Below are positions 17,876-26,834 of a DNA stretch of 64,000 nt, one piece after another. The position numbers were made by a program, and so were the translations under genes. The stretch's first letter is position 1. The number at the start of each line of letters is the position of its first letter. The notes beneath the pieces were generated by a model, which did not search any database, had not been told where the DNA came from, and saw only the letters and a list, made by a program, of their open reading frames with translations. The stretch is from Devosia sp. 2618 (lineage in GTDB: Bacteria; Pseudomonadota; Alphaproteobacteria; Rhizobiales; Devosiaceae), in NCBI RefSeq assembly GCF_040546815.1, contig NZ_JBEPOO010000001.1:1860001-1924000 (forward strand), in the 5' to 3' direction.

Positions 17876-17919
17876 TGCATTCAGCTGTGGCACAGTGGCA
17901 ACAGAAATATATCGGCTGA

Positions 17920-18429
17920 CTAGAGCTTGTAGAGGATCTGATCGACCCAGAAGCGCTCGAGGCGGGCCAGGGCCTTGTTGAGGCCGTCGAATTCGTCGTC
18001 GCCCAGGCCGCCGACCTTATCGATGGACTTGAGGTGACGATCATAGAGTTCGTCGATCACTTCAGCGACTTCCTCGCCCTTCGGGGTCAGCTTGATGCGA
18101 ACCGAGCGGCGGTCGGAACGCGAACGCTCCTGGAAGATGTAGCCGGTTTCGACCAGCTTCTTGAGATTGTAGGAGACGTTGCTGCCGAGATAGTAGCCAC
18201 GCGAGCGGAGCTCACCGGCGGTCAGCTCGGCATCGCCAATGTTGAACATCAGCAGAGCCTGCACTGGGTTGATGTCATCCCAGCCCATGCGGTCAAACTC
18301 GTCCTTGATCAGGTCGAGCAAGCGCCGGTGCAGGCGCTCAACGCGGGAAACAGCTTCGAGATAAAGCGGCTTCAGGCTCTGGGGACGTTCCGGGGACATA
18401 ACCTCGGCTGCGTTAGATTTGATTGCCAT
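17920..18429 (-). CDS. ldtR: MarR family transcriptional regulator LdtR
   Basis: Regulator of L,D-transpeptidase and envelope stress genes in Rhizobiales, known from Liberibacter and Sinorhizobium. The 169-residue protein has the MarR winged helix: VQALLMFNIGDAELTAGELRSRG, YYLGSNVSYNLKKLVETGYI, and RSDRRSVRIKLTPKGEEVAEVID with the wing DRRS. ATG 18429 (MAIKSNAAEVM) is chosen over the upstream in-frame start at 18474. The transpeptidase gene follows on the same strand. A short stem, TGCGA-TTTT-TCGCA, lies at 18455-18468 in its leader. Confidence 0.92.
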   Translation of the reverse strand: MAIKSNAAEVMSPERPQSLKPLYLEAVSRVERLHRRLLDLIKDEFDRMGWDDINPVQALLMFNIGDAELTAGELRSRGYYLGSNVSYNLKKLVETGYIFQERSRSDRRSVRIKLTPKGEEVAEVIDELYDRHLKSIDKVGGLGDDEFDGLNKALARLERFWVDQILYKL

Positions 18430-18623
18430 TTGTGCCTCACTGTTTTGCAGTCTGTGCGATTTTTCGCATCTCATGAGGCTAAACTACGGCGACCGGACTA
18501 AGATCAGCCTAAGCCACACGCTTAAAACTATCTTACTGGAATGCAATGAGAATTTGGCTTTACGCTTCGTTACACCGGTGCATAAATTTGTAACCTTACG
18601 AGGGTGTAAAGGCCGCAAACCTG

Positions 18624-19013
18624 CTAGTCGGCGGCGCGGGCGCGGCTGCTGCGGATCGACAGCACGAAGATTATCAGGATGGACGCGAGCAGCACGAGAC
18701 GCACGGCAAAGCCCAGTGCGGACATGCGGACATCGGTGTTGCCAAGCAGGTAAAGCACCAGCTCGATGCTGGTCGAGCCGACCAGCAGAACAGCGCCCCA
18801 GCTGGCCTTGATCCACAGACCGACCGCTGCGAACAGACGGGTCAGCGAGAAGATGGCCAGATAGACAAAGCCCGTCATGCCCATGGACGCAATGGGACTG
18901 ACAGAGCCAAGGTTGACGCCCAGCAGCCGCGCCGCATCGTTTAAACCGAGCAGCAGGCTGATGATGGCGACGATGCGGATGTAGATGCCGATTGGCTGGG
19001 CGTTGAAATCCAT
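18624..19013 (-). CDS. Four-helix membrane protein, DUF6163
   Basis: A 129-residue inner-membrane protein with four hydrophobic segments (about residues 9-30, 45-65, 70-90 and 100-122) and a short basic end (SIRSSRARAAD). The pattern IYIRIVAIISLLLGLNDAARLLG matches DUF6163, a family found upstream of ldtR in Rhizobiales. It lies 194 bases before ldtR on the same strand and is divergent from hemB. Function is unknown; the conserved neighbourhood suggests a link to cell-wall stress. Confidence 0.8.
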   Translation of the reverse strand: MDFNAQPIGIYIRIVAIISLLLGLNDAARLLGVNLGSVSPIASMGMTGFVYLAIFSLTRLFAAVGLWIKASWGAVLLVGSTSIELVLYLLGNTDVRMSALGFAVRLVLLASILIIFVLSIRSSRARAAD

Positions 19014-19110
19014 GGGCGTTTTCTAACCCTCCAAAACTGATGCGACAAGCCGGAGCTTGGATGACGCACAGGCCACTGATAAATGAAGCGCCAAGACAAG
19101 GAGCATTTCG

Positions 19111-20124
19111 ATGACCGACGCGTGGCAAAAGCACGATATGGATTTTCTGGGCGGCCGCAGGCTGCGCCGGACGCGCCGCACGGCGTGGAGCCGGGCCATG
19201 GTGCGCGAGAGCGTGCTGACGCCGGCCGATCTGATCTGGCCGCTGTTTGTCATCGAAGGCCACAACGAACGGACCCAGATTCGCACCATGCCGGGCGTTG
19301 AACGGTTGACGATCGATCTGTGCGTTGAAGCCGCCAAGGCGGCGCGCGATGCCGGCATCCCTGCCCTGGCCATCTTTCCCAATACGCCAGACCATCTGCG
19401 CAGTGAGAACGGCGCAGAGGCCTATAACCCGGACAATCTGATGTGCCGGGCGCTGTCGGCCATCAAGAGTGCCGTGCCCGAGATCGGGCTGATCGCCGAC
19501 GTGGCGCTGGACGAGTATTCCAGCGACGGCCAGGACGGACTGGTGCGCGACGGCGAAATTCTCAACGACGAGACCATTTCGGTGATGATCCGTTCGGCAC
19601 TGGTGCAGACCAAGGCCGGAGCAGACATTATTGCACCATCGGACATGATGGATGGTCGAGTGGCCGCGATCCGCGAAGCGCTCGACTCCGAAGGCCATGA
19701 CGACACGCAGATCATGGCCTATGCGGCCAAGTATGCGTCGTTCTATTATGGACCGTTCCGCGAGGCGGTAGGTACCGGGAGCCGTTTGCGCGGCGACAAG
19801 CGGACCTATCAGATGGACTATGCCAATTCGGACGAAGCGCTGCGTGAGATCGCGCAGGACATCGACGAGGGTGCCGATAGCGTGATGGTCAAGCCTGGCC
19901 TGCCGTATCTGGACATCGTTCGGCGCGCCAAGGACAACTTCAACATCCCGATCTACGCCTATCAGGTGAGCGGCGAGTACGCGATGATCGAGATGGCGGC
20001 AGCGGCCGGCGCCATCGACCGCAAGGGAGCGATCCTTGAAAGCCTCTATGCGTTCAAGCGAGCGGGCGCCAATGGCGTGCTGACCTATTTTGCGCTCGAA
20101 GTCGCCCGGGACCTCGGACGCTAG
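19111..20124 (+). CDS. hemB: Delta-aminolevulinic acid dehydratase
   Basis: Condenses two aminolevulinates to porphobilinogen for heme and tetrapyrrole synthesis. The 337-residue protein shows GRRLRRTRRTAWSRAMVRES, the Schiff-base lysines in AYAAKYASFYYGPFREA and DSVMVKPGLPYLD, and IYAYQVSGEYAMIE. The zinc-site cysteines of the E. coli enzyme are replaced (DVALDEYSSDGQDG), as in Mg-type enzymes of Pseudomonas and alphaproteobacteria, with Asp where Pseudomonas has His. AAGGAG lies 7 bases before the ATG. RDD and bpt genes follow. Confidence 0.96.
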   Translation: MTDAWQKHDMDFLGGRRLRRTRRTAWSRAMVRESVLTPADLIWPLFVIEGHNERTQIRTMPGVERLTIDLCVEAAKAARDAGIPALAIFPNTPDHLRSENGAEAYNPDNLMCRALSAIKSAVPEIGLIADVALDEYSSDGQDGLVRDGEILNDETISVMIRSALVQTKAGADIIAPSDMMDGRVAAIREALDSEGHDDTQIMAYAAKYASFYYGPFREAVGTGSRLRGDKRTYQMDYANSDEALREIAQDIDEGADSVMVKPGLPYLDIVRRAKDNFNIPIYAYQVSGEYAMIEMAAAAGAIDRKGAILESLYAFKRAGANGVLTYFALEVARDLGR

Positions 20125-20164
20125 TCGTTCGAGTTTTTTGGGCTGACCTCTTGCGTGGGGCGGC

Positions 20165-20695
20165 ATGTGTGACAATCTAGATTGCATGAACCAGAGCCGC
20201 CCTACTCTTCCCGATCCCAATACCGCCCCCGAGCTGTTCGAGGGCGTGCTGACGCGTCGCGTGATGGCCTTCCTGATCGACCTCGTGGCGATGGGTGTGC
20301 TGATCGTGGCATTTTCGATCATTGGGCTGATCGCCGGTTTCCTGACCTTTGGCTTGGCGTGGCTGGCGCTGTTTGTCGTCGTGCCGGCGACCATCGTGCT
20401 CTATTACGGTGCGACACTTGGCTCTCACAAACGCGCGACCATCGGCATGCAGCTGATGGATATCGTGCTGACGCCAACGCGCGGCCAGCCGCTTGATGGC
20501 TGGATGGCAGTGGTCCATGCCGGTGTATTTTGGCTGACAGCCTGGATTTCCCTGCCAGTTTCGCTGCTTTTCACGCTGTTTACGCCGCGTCGTCAGATGC
20601 TGCACGATCTGGTGGTGGGTACCTTGATGGTGCGCCGCTCGCCGATGGTTCGACATTGGCGCGCTCAGACGGCGCGGACGAGCCAAGCCTACTGA
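20165..20695 (+). CDS. RDD family membrane protein
   Basis: A 176-residue integral membrane protein. The RDD domain shows GVLTRRVMAFLIDLVAMGVL with the Arg and Asp marks, then GATLGSHKRATIGMQLMDIVLT and RRQMLHDLVVGTLMVRR with the second Asp. Three or four membrane spans are visible. RDD proteins include transport-related and unknown members; no substrate can be named. The alternative start at ATG 20186 (MNQSRPTLPDPN) is about equally likely. It sits between hemB and bpt, on the same strand. Confidence 0.85.
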   Translation: MCDNLDCMNQSRPTLPDPNTAPELFEGVLTRRVMAFLIDLVAMGVLIVAFSIIGLIAGFLTFGLAWLALFVVVPATIVLYYGATLGSHKRATIGMQLMDIVLTPTRGQPLDGWMAVVHAGVFWLTAWISLPVSLLFTLFTPRRQMLHDLVVGTLMVRRSPMVRHWRAQTARTSQAY

Positions 20696-20755
20696 GCCGT
20701 TGCCGGGGGCCGCAGGGAGGAGTACATTCCTCCAGATTGCACCTAAGGGTCTTTG

Positions 20756-21484
20756 ATGACCGACCATACGCCAGAGACGACCCAGCTTTTTTTGACCGCG
20801 GCCATGCCGTGCCCGTACCTGCCGGGCAAGCAGGAGCGAAAGCTGTTTACCCATCTCACGGGCAAGCGCGCGGCAAGCCTGCATCATCTGTTGAGCGAGA
20901 ACGGCTTTCGTCGCAGCCAGAATCTGATCTATCGACCGGCCTGCGAGGGCTGCAACGCCTGCCAGTCGGTGCGGATCGTCGCCAATGACTTCGAGGCCTC
21001 GGGCCGCTTCCGCCGGGTGCTGCGCCACAATGACGACCTGTCGGTTGAAGTGCGCCCGACGACGGCGACAAGCGAGCAATACGACCTGTTCAAACGCTAT
21101 CTGGAATCGCGCCATGCCGGTGGCGGCATGAACCAGATGAGCTTCGTCGACTACGAATATATGGTCGAAGACACGCCAGTGCAGTCCGTGCTGGTCGAAT
21201 ATCGCCTGCGTGACCATCCCGACAATACACTGGTCGCCGTGGCGCTGACCGACGTGATGCCCGATGGGCTGTCGATGGTTTATTCGTTTTACGACCCCGA
21301 TCTCGCCCCGCGAAGCCTGGGCACTTACCTCATCCTCGACCATATCGATCAGGTACGCTCCGCTGGGCTGAACTATGTCTATCTGGGCTATTGGGTGAAA
21401 GACTCCCCTAAAATGGCCTACAAGGCGCTTTATCGCCCGCTGGAAGTGCAAAAGGGTCCGCTCGGCTGGTGCCCGCTCGACTGA
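20756..21484 (+). CDS. bpt: Aspartate/glutamate leucyltransferase (Bpt)
   Basis: Adds Leu from tRNA to N-terminal Asp or Glu of proteins to mark them for ClpAPS degradation (N-degron pathway). The 242-residue product has the Bpt/ATE1 marks: CPYLPGKQERKLFTHL, the paired cysteines CEGCNACQSVRI, RRVLRHNDDLSV, ESRHAGGGMN and GYWVKDSPKMAYKALYRP. AAGGG lies before ATG 20756; TTG 20753 is also in frame. It follows the RDD gene by 60 bases. Confidence 0.93.
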   Translation: MTDHTPETTQLFLTAAMPCPYLPGKQERKLFTHLTGKRAASLHHLLSENGFRRSQNLIYRPACEGCNACQSVRIVANDFEASGRFRRVLRHNDDLSVEVRPTTATSEQYDLFKRYLESRHAGGGMNQMSFVDYEYMVEDTPVQSVLVEYRLRDHPDNTLVAVALTDVMPDGLSMVYSFYDPDLAPRSLGTYLILDHIDQVRSAGLNYVYLGYWVKDSPKMAYKALYRPLEVQKGPLGWCPLD

Positions 21485-21579
21485 TTGCTTCCGAGCGGTT
21501 GTATTTTCATTTTGGTAGCCTTGGTTGCGCCATAAGTGTCGGCGACATCGCCTGACCTACCCTTCTGGCCGGACTATCA

Positions 21580-22569
21580 ATGCCTGTTGTCTTCAATTCT
21601 ATCCGGCTCTGCCTTGTGCTCGGCGCGCTTGGCGTTGCAACACTGGCAATATTGGCCCTGTTTGGCTTTGCCGTTCCAGCCTTTGACCTGCTCAATCATG
21701 CGCAACTGTTCCTGTTTGCGGGCACGATCTTTGGCGTCCTGATCGTCGCGTTGCTGATGCGGCGTCCGTTGCGCGACTATGCACTGATCTACGCGCTGGT
21801 CGGGTTTGTGGCATCGGCCAATATCATGGTGCCGGAAATTGTCGGGGCGTTGCAGCAGCGGCCGCCTGCCCCGGCCAGTGGCAGTATCAAGATGATGACG
21901 CATAACCTGTTCGGCATGAACTATGACCTTGAGATGGTGACTGATGCGATCCTGTCCGAGGACCCCGACATCGTCGTGTTTCAGGAGTATTTCGGCGAGC
22001 AGGCGACGGACCTCCATCCCATCATGCTCGCCCATTTCCCGTTCTTCGTGCATTGCCGCGGCGGCAAGCGCGCCAATCTGGGACTTTACTCTCGCATTCC
22101 CTTTGACCGGCAGGACGATGGTGCCTGCCCCAGTGACGCCTATGGCACCGACCGAACGGGACATATCCTGGCGCGGTTCAAGACGGCGGACGGCAAGTCC
22201 TTTTCGGTGATGACGACCCATATGGACTGGCCCCTGCCCGTATCGCGGCAACAGGCACAGCTTAACGCGCTATCGGGCGTGGTGGATAACATTGACGGGC
22301 CGCTGATCCTGGCGGGGGATTTCAACTCGACGCCCTGGTCGTATTCGCTGCGGGACTTTGTGGCGCGGAATGGGTTCGTACGGGAGACGATGAACCTGCT
22401 GACCTTCCCGATGAAGTGGCACTATTTCGGCGCGTGGCGGCGGGCGATTCCGTTCCTGCCGCTGGATCAGGTGATGACCCGGGGCGGAATCGTGATGCAC
22501 GAGATTCATACCGGGAAACCCACGGCGAGTGATCATCTGCCCGTGTTTTTTACGTTTTCGGTGGAGTGA
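21580..22569 (+). CDS. Membrane-anchored endonuclease/exonuclease/phosphatase (EEP) family protein
   Basis: A 329-residue protein with three N-terminal membrane spans (residues about 7-30, 38-60 and 65-85) followed by an EEP-fold domain. The catalytic pattern is complete: MTHNLFGMNYD, VVFQEYFGE with the metal Glu, TTHMDWP, LAGDFNSTPWS with Asp and Asn, and ASDHLPVFFTF with the final Asp-His. The same layout occurs in many alphaproteobacterial proteins labelled endonuclease/exonuclease/phosphatase. The active site would face the periplasm or cytoplasm depending on topology. Substrate is unknown. A family A repeat follows 19 bases after the stop. Confidence 0.87.
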   Translation: MPVVFNSIRLCLVLGALGVATLAILALFGFAVPAFDLLNHAQLFLFAGTIFGVLIVALLMRRPLRDYALIYALVGFVASANIMVPEIVGALQQRPPAPASGSIKMMTHNLFGMNYDLEMVTDAILSEDPDIVVFQEYFGEQATDLHPIMLAHFPFFVHCRGGKRANLGLYSRIPFDRQDDGACPSDAYGTDRTGHILARFKTADGKSFSVMTTHMDWPLPVSRQQAQLNALSGVVDNIDGPLILAGDFNSTPWSYSLRDFVARNGFVRETMNLLTFPMKWHYFGAWRRAIPFLPLDQVMTRGGIVMHEIHTGKPTASDHLPVFFTFSVE

Positions 22570-22588
22570 GGGGGCGGCACGTTTGTGC

Positions 22589-22713
22589 CACGCCCTCGTG
22601 GTTCGAGGCTCGTAAGAACTCGCACCTCACCATGAGGGCTACTGGAAACTTGATATTTCAACAGCACTCATGGTGAGGTGGGAGCGTAGCGACCCTCGAA
22701 CCACGAGGGCGTG
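22589..22713. repeat. Dispersed palindromic repeat, full copy 2 (family A)
   Basis: 125 bp, with the same outer arms (CACGCCCTCGTGGTTCGAGG and the reverse complement) and inner arms (ACCTCACCATGAGGGC and CTCATGGTGAGGT) as at 346. Placed between the EEP gene and the Dabb gene, in the convergent gap. Confidence 0.93.
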
Positions 22714-22717
22714 GCAG

Positions 22718-23032
22718 CTAGTCTGCAGCTTTGAGATCAAACACCATCAACCCGTCGCGACCGCCTTCGAGCGCAGCCACCAGTTTGGCGCCGGCGGCCT
22801 TGTGGGCAGGGTCGATCAGGTAGCGGTCGCGGGCGGCTTCGTCGGCGAGGTCCATGATGAAGCCGTCGTTGAAGCCTTTGTTCTGGCCTTCGGGGGAAAT
22901 GTTGGGGCCGAAATCGGCGGAGAGCAGGCCGTCAATCTGGCCGACCAAGGCATTGAGCCCGGCATAGATTTCGGTGCGTTGGTCAGCGGTGACGTCCGTG
23001 CGGAATTTTACGAAGACGCAGTGGCGGATCAT
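22718..23032 (-). CDS. Dabb (stress-responsive A/B barrel) family protein
   Basis: A 104-residue single-domain protein with the Dabb fold marks: MIRHCVFVKFRTDVTADQRTE, NISPEGQNKGFNDGFIMDLAD, and RYLIDPAHKA. Dabb proteins are small dimeric alpha/beta barrels found in plants and bacteria; the bacterial role is usually unknown. ATG 23032 is chosen over 23041 because the family begins MIRH. The stop abuts a family A repeat and the start abuts a second type of repeat, so the gene is isolated from its neighbours. Confidence 0.85.
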   Translation of the reverse strand: MIRHCVFVKFRTDVTADQRTEIYAGLNALVGQIDGLLSADFGPNISPEGQNKGFNDGFIMDLADEAARDRYLIDPAHKAAGAKLVAALEGGRDGLMVFDLKAAD

Positions 23033-23049
23033 TGGTCTCACTTTCTTCC

Positions 23050-23166
23050 CTTCTCCCCTTGAGGGAGAAGGTGCCCGAAGGGCGGATGAGGGGGCTATTG
23101 CCCCTGAAACAGACCAGGCCCCTCACCCGGCGCATGCGCGCCGACCTCTCCCCCAGAGGGAGAGCT
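23050..23166. repeat. Dispersed palindromic repeat, family B, full copy
   Basis: Left arm with CTTCTCCCCTTGAGGGAGAAG (split stem) and right arm with CCTCTCCCCCAGAGGGAGAG, with ATGAGGGG and CCCCTCAC paired inside. The right half recurs at 33991-34043 almost unchanged. Fills the Dabb-parC gap. Confidence 0.85.
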
Positions 23167-23177
23167 GAAGAAAGAGC

Positions 23178-25448
23178 CTACCCCACAAACTTGTTGTTGC
23201 GCGGGAAGCCGTTGGGTGGTTGGCGGCCGGCGGTGGCGCGGTCGCCGATCCAGTCGGTTAGCTCTTCCATTGGCTTGGTGTAGGTGCGGCCGGAACTGTC
23301 GGTCCAGGTCAGGCCATCGGCGGCGTAGAAGGTCTTGAGGTCCGAGATGCCGCCATCCTTGTAGCGCTGCAGGCGAACGCCCTTGCCGCGGCCCATTTCA
23401 GCCAGCTGTGCCAGCGGGAAGACCAGCAGCTTGCGGTTTTGGCCGATGACGGCGACGCGGTCGCCAGCAACGGGGACCAGCAGGTTGGCTTCGTCCGGCG
23501 CGCCGACATTGAGGATCTGCTTGCCCTTGCGGGTATTGGCGACCATGTCGTCTTCGGAGACGATGAAACCGTAACCGGACGACGACGCGACGATGCGCTT
23601 TTGGCCGGGCTTATACACAAAGATATCGACGATATCCTGGCCCTCTTCGATATCGACAATGATGCGGACCGGTTCGCCCTGCCCGCGCCCGCCAGGCAGC
23701 TTGTCTCCGGACAAAGTATACACCTTGCCGCCGGTGGTGAGCATAAGCAGCTTGTCGGTCGTCTCGCACTTGATCGAAAGCTTGAGGCGATCGCCGGCCT
23801 TGAAGCCCTTTTCATCATTGACCTCGACCGCATGGCCGCGCGGCGCGCGAATCCAGCCTTTTTCGGACAGGATGACGGTGATCGGCTCGCGCTCGATGAA
23901 GGCCTCGGTGACTTCGGCCAGATCGGCATTAGGCGCGGCACCGAGGATGGTGCGGCGGGCGCCGAGGAAATGCGGCGTGCCATCGGGATTGGTCAGCGGG
24001 TACGCCTTTTTCAGGGCTTCGATTTCCTTGCTGATCGCGCCCCACTGGCGCTTGTCGGAGGCGAGCAGCGTTTCAAGGCGGCCCTTCTCGTCGGTCAGGT
24101 CGGAGTGTTCCTTGCGGAGTTCGATTTCCTCGAGCTTGCGCAAAGACCGCAGACGCATGTTGAGGATGGCCTCGGCCTGCACATCGGACAGTTCGAAAGT
24201 CGCCATCAACGATGCCTTGGCGTCATCTTCCTCGCGGATGATGCGGATCACCTCATCGAGATTGAGGTAGGCGATGATATAACCGGCCAGCACTTCGAGG
24301 CGGTGCGCGATCTGTTCGAGGCGGTGCTGAGAACGGCGAACCAGCACTTCCTTGCGATGATCCAGCCACGCCTTGAGGGCCTGTGGCAGGCTCATGACCT
24401 TGGGCGCGGTGCCGCGATCGAGCACGTTGAGGTTCAGAGGGAAGCGCGTTTCAAGATCGGTAGTCTTGAACAGCTGTTCCATCAGGATGACGGCATCGAC
24501 GGTGCGGGCGCGTGGCTCGAGGACGAGACGAATGTCGTCCGAGCTTTCGTCGCGCACGTCCTTGAGAAGCGGCAGCTTTTTGGCGAGCAACAGCTCGGCG
24601 ATCTTTTCGACCAGCCGCGACTTCTGGATGCCGTAGGGAATTTCGGTGACGACGATGAGGTAGACGCCGCGGGCGCTTTCCTCGATTTCCCACTTGGCGC
24701 GCAGGCGGAACGAGCCGCGACCGGTGGAATAGGAATGGGCAATCGAGGAGGCGGATTCGACCAGTAAGCCGCCCGTCGGGAAGTCCGGGCCTTTGACAAA
24801 TTGAGTCAGGTCCTGGGCGGAAGCCTCTGGATTGACATTGATAAGATGGAGCGCGGCCTCGCACAGCTCATAGACATTGTGCGGTGGAACCGAGGTGGCC
24901 ATGCCCACGGCAATGCCGGTGGAACCGTTGGCCAGAAGGTTCGGAAAATTCGATGGCAGGACGATGGGCTCTTCGTCTTCGCCGTCATAGGTGTCCTTGA
25001 AGTCGATGGCACTTTCAGTGATGCCTTCGAGCAGCCGCGTCGCCACATCGGTCATGCGGCTTTCGGTGTATCGCATGGCCGCGGCGCCATCGCCGTCGAT
25101 ATTGCCAAAGTTGCCCTGCCCGTCGACGAGCGGATAGCGCAGCGCAAAATCCTGCGCCATGCGCACCAGCGCGTCATAGATCGACTGGTCGCCGTGAGGA
25201 TGGAACTTACCGATCACGTCGCCGACGATACGGGCCGACTTCTTGTAACCCTGACCTGGATCGAGCTTGAGCAAGCGCATGGCATGGATGATGCGGCGGT
25301 GCACAGGCTTGAGGCCATCGCGCGCATCGGGGAGCGCACGCTGGGTGATGGTGGACAGGGCGTAGCTGAGGTACCGCTCTTCAAGCGCCTGCTTGAGATC
25401 GACAACGCGCTGGTCGTCAGCAGGCGGGAGGGTATCGCTATCGGACAT
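23178..25448 (-). CDS. parC: DNA topoisomerase IV subunit A
   Basis: Unlinks daughter chromosomes together with ParE. The 756-residue protein starts with a GyrA/ParC core: [59 protein letters not shown] (the quinolone-resistance region), and the catalytic Tyr127 in [10 protein letters not shown]. The C-terminal part has beta-pinwheel blades ([33 protein letters not shown]), which are fewer than in GyrA and fit ParC. parE is not in the window. A 529-bp non-coding stretch separates it from recO. Confidence 0.95.
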   Translation of the reverse strand: MSDSDTLPPADDQRVVDLKQALEERYLSYALSTITQRALPDARDGLKPVHRRIIHAMRLLKLDPGQGYKKSARIVGDVIGKFHPHGDQSIYDALVRMAQDFALRYPLVDGQGNFGNIDGDGAAAMRYTESRMTDVATRLLEGITESAIDFKDTYDGEDEEPIVLPSNFPNLLANGSTGIAVGMATSVPPHNVYELCEAALHLINVNPEASAQDLTQFVKGPDFPTGGLLVESASSIAHSYSTGRGSFRLRAKWEIEESARGVYLIVVTEIPYGIQKSRLVEKIAELLLAKKLPLLKDVRDESSDDIRLVLEPRARTVDAVILMEQLFKTTDLETRFPLNLNVLDRGTAPKVMSLPQALKAWLDHRKEVLVRRSQHRLEQIAHRLEVLAGYIIAYLNLDEVIRIIREEDDAKASLMATFELSDVQAEAILNMRLRSLRKLEEIELRKEHSDLTDEKGRLETLLASDKRQWGAISKEIEALKKAYPLTNPDGTPHFLGARRTILGAAPNADLAEVTEAFIEREPITVILSEKGWIRAPRGHAVEVNDEKGFKAGDRLKLSIKCETTDKLLMLTTGGKVYTLSGDKLPGGRGQGEPVRIIVDIEEGQDIVDIFVYKPGQKRIVASSSGYGFIVSEDDMVANTRKGKQILNVGAPDEANLLVPVAGDRVAVIGQNRKLLVFPLAQLAEMGRGKGVRLQRYKDGGISDLKTFYAADGLTWTDSSGRTYTKPMEELTDWIGDRATAGRQPPNGFPRNNKFVG

Positions 25449-25977
25449 CGGCAGGCTTTCCGGCAGGAACGAATCAGGAAAGCACTATAACCGACGGGCG
25501 AAAAATCCGCAGGAAATGGGCGCGAGAGCTCAGGTTTTACACGGGTTATGGCGTGTCAAAGCCCCGCCTGACGTGCGGTTTTCGGTAAGCGTCGATGGCA
25601 AGGCACCGGCCTCGTTTGGAGATTTGGATAGTGAGACAGATGCCTCGCCATCGGCCGGGATTTTTCACCGGGGCGTTGTCCGACCGCCCTTTCGGGTTGG
25701 ATGATACAGACCGGCAATGCAGCAGAACGCATCTTGCTCCCATTGCCCTGCCTGCCACCCGGCTGGTACGCGGCCCGCTGGCGTGAGCCTGGCGACCCAT
25801 GCTCCCCGGCATTCCCCACGCTCATCACTCGTCATGATCGCGCTCTCGCGTGGGCGATGGGGAGAGAATAACGCGGGATTTTGGGGTGGGGATAAGGGGG
25901 ATGACTGAGGGATCGGAGTACCCCCACCTCGCCTCCCCCTGATAGGGGGAGGAATTCGGGCAGTGCGGTGGCCAACG
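25449..25977. other. 529-bp gap between parC and recO
   Basis: Open frames on both strands here lack family resemblance, start signals and plausible composition, so I call no gene. The parC-proximal part probably holds its promoter. A family C repeat lies at 25911-25957, and runs of G (GGGGTGGGGATAAGGGGG) come just before it. Nothing else is recognised; a decayed gene is possible. Confidence 0.6.
25911..25957. repeat. Dispersed repeat, family C, copy 1
   Basis: GATCGGAGTACCCCCACCTC followed by GCCTCCCCCTGATAGGGGGA and GGAATTCGG. The segment closely matches 32247-32295, in the gap before rsh. It contains a short stem TCCCCC-TGATA-GGGGGA. Confidence 0.65.
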
Positions 25978-26685
25978 CTAGGTTTCTTCGGAGAGGATTT
26001 TGGTCAGCAGGTCGCGGGTTGGTGAGGGGGCGATTTCGCGGGGACCCCAGATGTGGGTCTGGAGGAAATAGGCGGTGAGGCGCAGGGCGTCGGCGATGTC
26101 GTGGGGGCTGGCGTTGCCGCGGGCGGTGAGGAAGCTGGGAAGCGGCAGCAGGCGGTCGACATAGGGAGCGGCTGCGGTGCGGCAGACGGCGCGGCCCGAT
26201 TTTGGGGAGACGTGAGTCAGGTCTTCCGTCGTGCCGGTGACGGCGCAGGTGGTGAGGTCAAGGCCAAAGCCGAGATCGTCGAGCACGGCGAGTTCAAAGC
26301 GGGCCAGAGCGACGCCGTCGGGCGGGCCGTCGATGAGGCGGAGGCCCATGCCGAGCAGGCGGTCGTGTGGATCGCGTTCAGGCAGCAGGCGCAGGTGTTC
26401 GCAGACGAGCTGGCTGAGATAGAGGCGGGTGCGGTCTTCGATCAGCTCGGCCGCGCGGGCCTGCAGTAGCTCGACGGTAAACATGCCAAGCTGGTCTTCG
26501 AGACGGGCACGCCAGGTGAGCTGGATGGTGTTGCCGGGCTGCAGAATGGGCGACAGACGGCGCGAACGGCCGCCGCGGACGAGGCCAAGATGGCGACCAC
26601 GGCCGGCCACCATGACCTCGGCGATGACACTGCTCTCGCCGTGCCGCCGCGCTCCGATCAACAGGCCTTCACCGGTCCATTCCAT
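25978..26685 (-). CDS. recO: DNA repair protein RecO
   Basis: Helps RecR load RecA in the RecF pathway. The 235-residue product has the OB-fold N-terminus MEWTGEGLLIGARRHGESSV and IAEVMVAGRGRHLGLVRGGR, then ILQPGNTIQLTWRARLEDQLG. The C-terminal part includes two Cys about 20 residues apart (TTCAVTGTTEDLTHV ... SGRAVC), a partly kept zinc-like site, and ILSEE at the end. Order era-recO is conserved; here a family A repeat fills the space between them. Confidence 0.92.
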   Translation of the reverse strand: MEWTGEGLLIGARRHGESSVIAEVMVAGRGRHLGLVRGGRSRRLSPILQPGNTIQLTWRARLEDQLGMFTVELLQARAAELIEDRTRLYLSQLVCEHLRLLPERDPHDRLLGMGLRLIDGPPDGVALARFELAVLDDLGFGLDLTTCAVTGTTEDLTHVSPKSGRAVCRTAAAPYVDRLLPLPSFLTARGNASPHDIADALRLTAYFLQTHIWGPREIAPSPTRDLLTKILSEET

Positions 26686-26700
26686 GGGTCAAACCCTTGC

Positions 26701-26826
26701 CACGCCCTCGTGGTTCGAGGCTCGTGAAGAACTCGCACCTCACCATGAGGGCTACTGGAAAACCGCACCAAAAGTAGCCCTCATGGTGAGGTGGGAGCGC
26801 AGCGACCCTCGAACCACGCGGGCGTG
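26701..26826. repeat. Dispersed palindromic repeat, full copy 3 (family A)
   Basis: About 126 bp with the same four arms as at 346 and 22589. The right outer arm has one change (CCACGCGGGCGTG for CCACGAGGGCGTG). It takes up nearly all of the 149-bp era-recO gap within the rnc-era-recO operon. Confidence 0.93.
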
Positions 26827-26834
26827 ACTGGACG

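Noticed and set aside
18484..20394. A 636-residue minus-strand frame over hemB and DUF6163
   Set aside because: It crosses three well-supported genes and reads as a codon shadow, with no domain.
23439..24767. A 442-residue plus-strand frame opposite parC
   Set aside because: Shadow of parC; no motif or start signal.
25546..25828. Minus-strand frames of 88 and 90 residues in the recO-parC gap
   Set aside because: Arg/Gly/Pro-rich translation without a Shine-Dalgarno or any recognisable family.
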